Source: Marinagarivorans sp. UBA5868 | GTDB lineage: Bacteria; Pseudomonadota; Gammaproteobacteria; Pseudomonadales; Cellvibrionaceae | Reading direction: 5' to 3' | Assembly: GCA_002432095.1 (NCBI GenBank) | Contig: DJFQ01000175.1 | Span: forward strand, 948-8,358 | DNA: 7,411 nucleotides | Part shown: piece by piece, positions 6,692 through 7,411 of the stretch | Numbering within the stretch: position 1 is the stretch's first letter | How the letters are laid out: each line of letters starts with the position of its first letter | The notes under the pieces: model-generated | What the model was told of the DNA's origin: nothing | The model's database searches: none | Seen by the model: only the letters and a program-made list of their open reading frames with translations | Program-made: the position numbers and the translations under genes

Positions 6692-7411
6692 TCTGCACCT
6701 CGTTCTGAGTGTGACGGAGCTGGTGGAATTTGCGGCGCGTTCCGGCGATCTGTACCCGGAGGGCGCAGGCGGCCCCACCGCGCTGCAAGGGGTGCGTGCC
6801 CATCAACAGATTCAGCGACAGCGCGGTGCGGATTGGCAACGGGAGGTTGCCCTCAAGCACCGTTGGGCGCTGGCCGGAGACGACATCACACTGCAGGGTC
6901 GGGTGGATTTGCTCAATGCTTCAGCGGCGCCGGTCATCATCGAAGAAATCAAAACAACGCTGCAGCCCTCCGCTCAATTGCCGCCGGGGAAGCTGGCGCT
7001 GTTCTGGGCCCAGGCGCTGGTTTACGCCGGTCTGTATCAGCAATTGAACGGGCCTTGCGAATGGATGGAACTGCGCCTGTGCATTGTCGATATTGCCCGT
7101 AATCAGACAGAGACGCTGTCGCGGGAAATCGACGGGCCGGCGGCGCTGGCGGAGACCGAGCGGCTGCTATGGATTTATCTCGACTGGAATCGAAAAGTCA
7201 CGGAGCGCATGGCACGCAACCGCGCCAGCGCCCGGGAATTGGCGTTCCCCTTTGACGAATACCGCCCCGGCCAGCGCGCCCTGGCGGCGGATATCTACCG
7301 CACTCTTCGCGATGGCGGTGCGCTTTTGGCGGAAGCGCCCACGGGTACCGGCAAAACGGTCACAACCTTATTCCCCGCCTGCAAAGCGTTGGGCGAAAGC
7401 CATGTGGATCA
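6681..7411 (+). CDS. DinG/XPD-type DNA helicase with N-terminal Cas4/RecB-like nuclease domain (5' part, cut by window edge)
   Basis: I translated this from a GTG at 6681, which overlaps the FAN1 stop by 11 nt; AGG lies 9 nt upstream. A later GTG (6711) would lose the conserved VTELVEFAARSGDL start of the family, so I prefer 6681. There are 243 full codons before the edge. Residues about 10-150 form a PD-(D/E)xK nuclease domain of the Cas4/RecB type: H41, D76 in GRVDLL, E89 and K91 in IIEEIKT, and a Q111-x3-Y115 motif. Then comes the helicase: a Q-motif-like YRPGQ (194-198) and Walker A EAPTGTGKT (218-226) of the Fe-S DEAD_2 superfamily 2 group (DinG, XPD, FANCJ). The Fe-S cysteines and the other helicase motifs would lie beyond the window. 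It likely opens DNA for the FAN1-type nuclease made from the same message. The name is by domain; the exact ortholog is uncertain. Confidence 0.88.
   Translation, partial: MTADLHLVLSVTELVEFAARSGDLYPEGAGGPTALQGVRAHQQIQRQRGADWQREVALKHRWALAGDDITLQGRVDLLNASAAPVIIEEIKTTLQPSAQLPPGKLALFWAQALVYAGLYQQLNGPCEWMELRLCIVDIARNQTETLSREIDGPAALAETERLLWIYLDWNRKVTERMARNRASARELAFPFDEYRPGQRALAADIYRTLRDGGALLAEAPTGTGKTVTTLFPACKALGESHVD

Noticed and set aside
6711..6713. Alternative GTG start for the helicase
   Set aside because: It would remove residues just before the conserved TELVEFAARSGDL block, and the upstream GTG at 6681 has a better-placed ribosome site.
5867..6778. A 303-codon minus-strand open frame
   Set aside because: It is antisense to the FAN1-type gene, which has an intact catalytic set. 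The frame has no recognisable motif and is explained by the high GC of this region.

Overview
The window looks like part of a gammaproteobacterial chromosome. Evidence for this is an E. coli-like yejABEF peptide-importer operon, an almost consensus E. coli-type LexA box (CTG-N10-CAG), and a FAN1-type nuclease of the length seen in Pseudomonas. I cannot fix the genus. Nothing indicates a plasmid, phage or insertion sequence, and I saw no RNA gene or CRISPR array.

Layout. The left two thirds (1-4527) are read on the minus strand and hold yejA, yejB, yejE and the 5' part of yejF, in that order of transcription with gaps of only 5-11 nt. Together they encode an ABC importer of the oligopeptide/microcin C class: YejA binds substrate in the periplasm, YejB and YejE form the membrane channel, and YejF hydrolyses ATP. 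The left edge cuts yejF at its ABC signature motif.

A small minus-strand gene (4673-4882) follows upstream of yejA. It encodes a 69-residue glycine-zipper membrane protein of unknown function, with a very strong Shine-Dalgarno and an internal two-fold repeat. A divergent control region (4883-5020) then separates it from the plus-strand genes. This region holds a perfect 15-nt palindrome and a LexA box 40 nt before the next start codon.

The right third (5021-7411, plus strand) encodes a complete FAN1-type VRR-NUC structure-specific nuclease. Overlapping it by 11 nt is the N-terminal part of a DinG/XPD-type helicase that carries its own Cas4/RecB-like nuclease domain. The two look translationally coupled. 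With the LexA box upstream, they read as an SOS-inducible repair operon, plausibly for crosslinks or branched DNA. The helicase is cut by the right edge just after its Walker A motif.

Hand-counted samples suggest that the repair genes are clearly richer in GC than the yej genes. The most interesting points are the SOS box in front of the FAN1-helicase pair, and the unexplained glycine-zipper gene that shares the same intergenic region.
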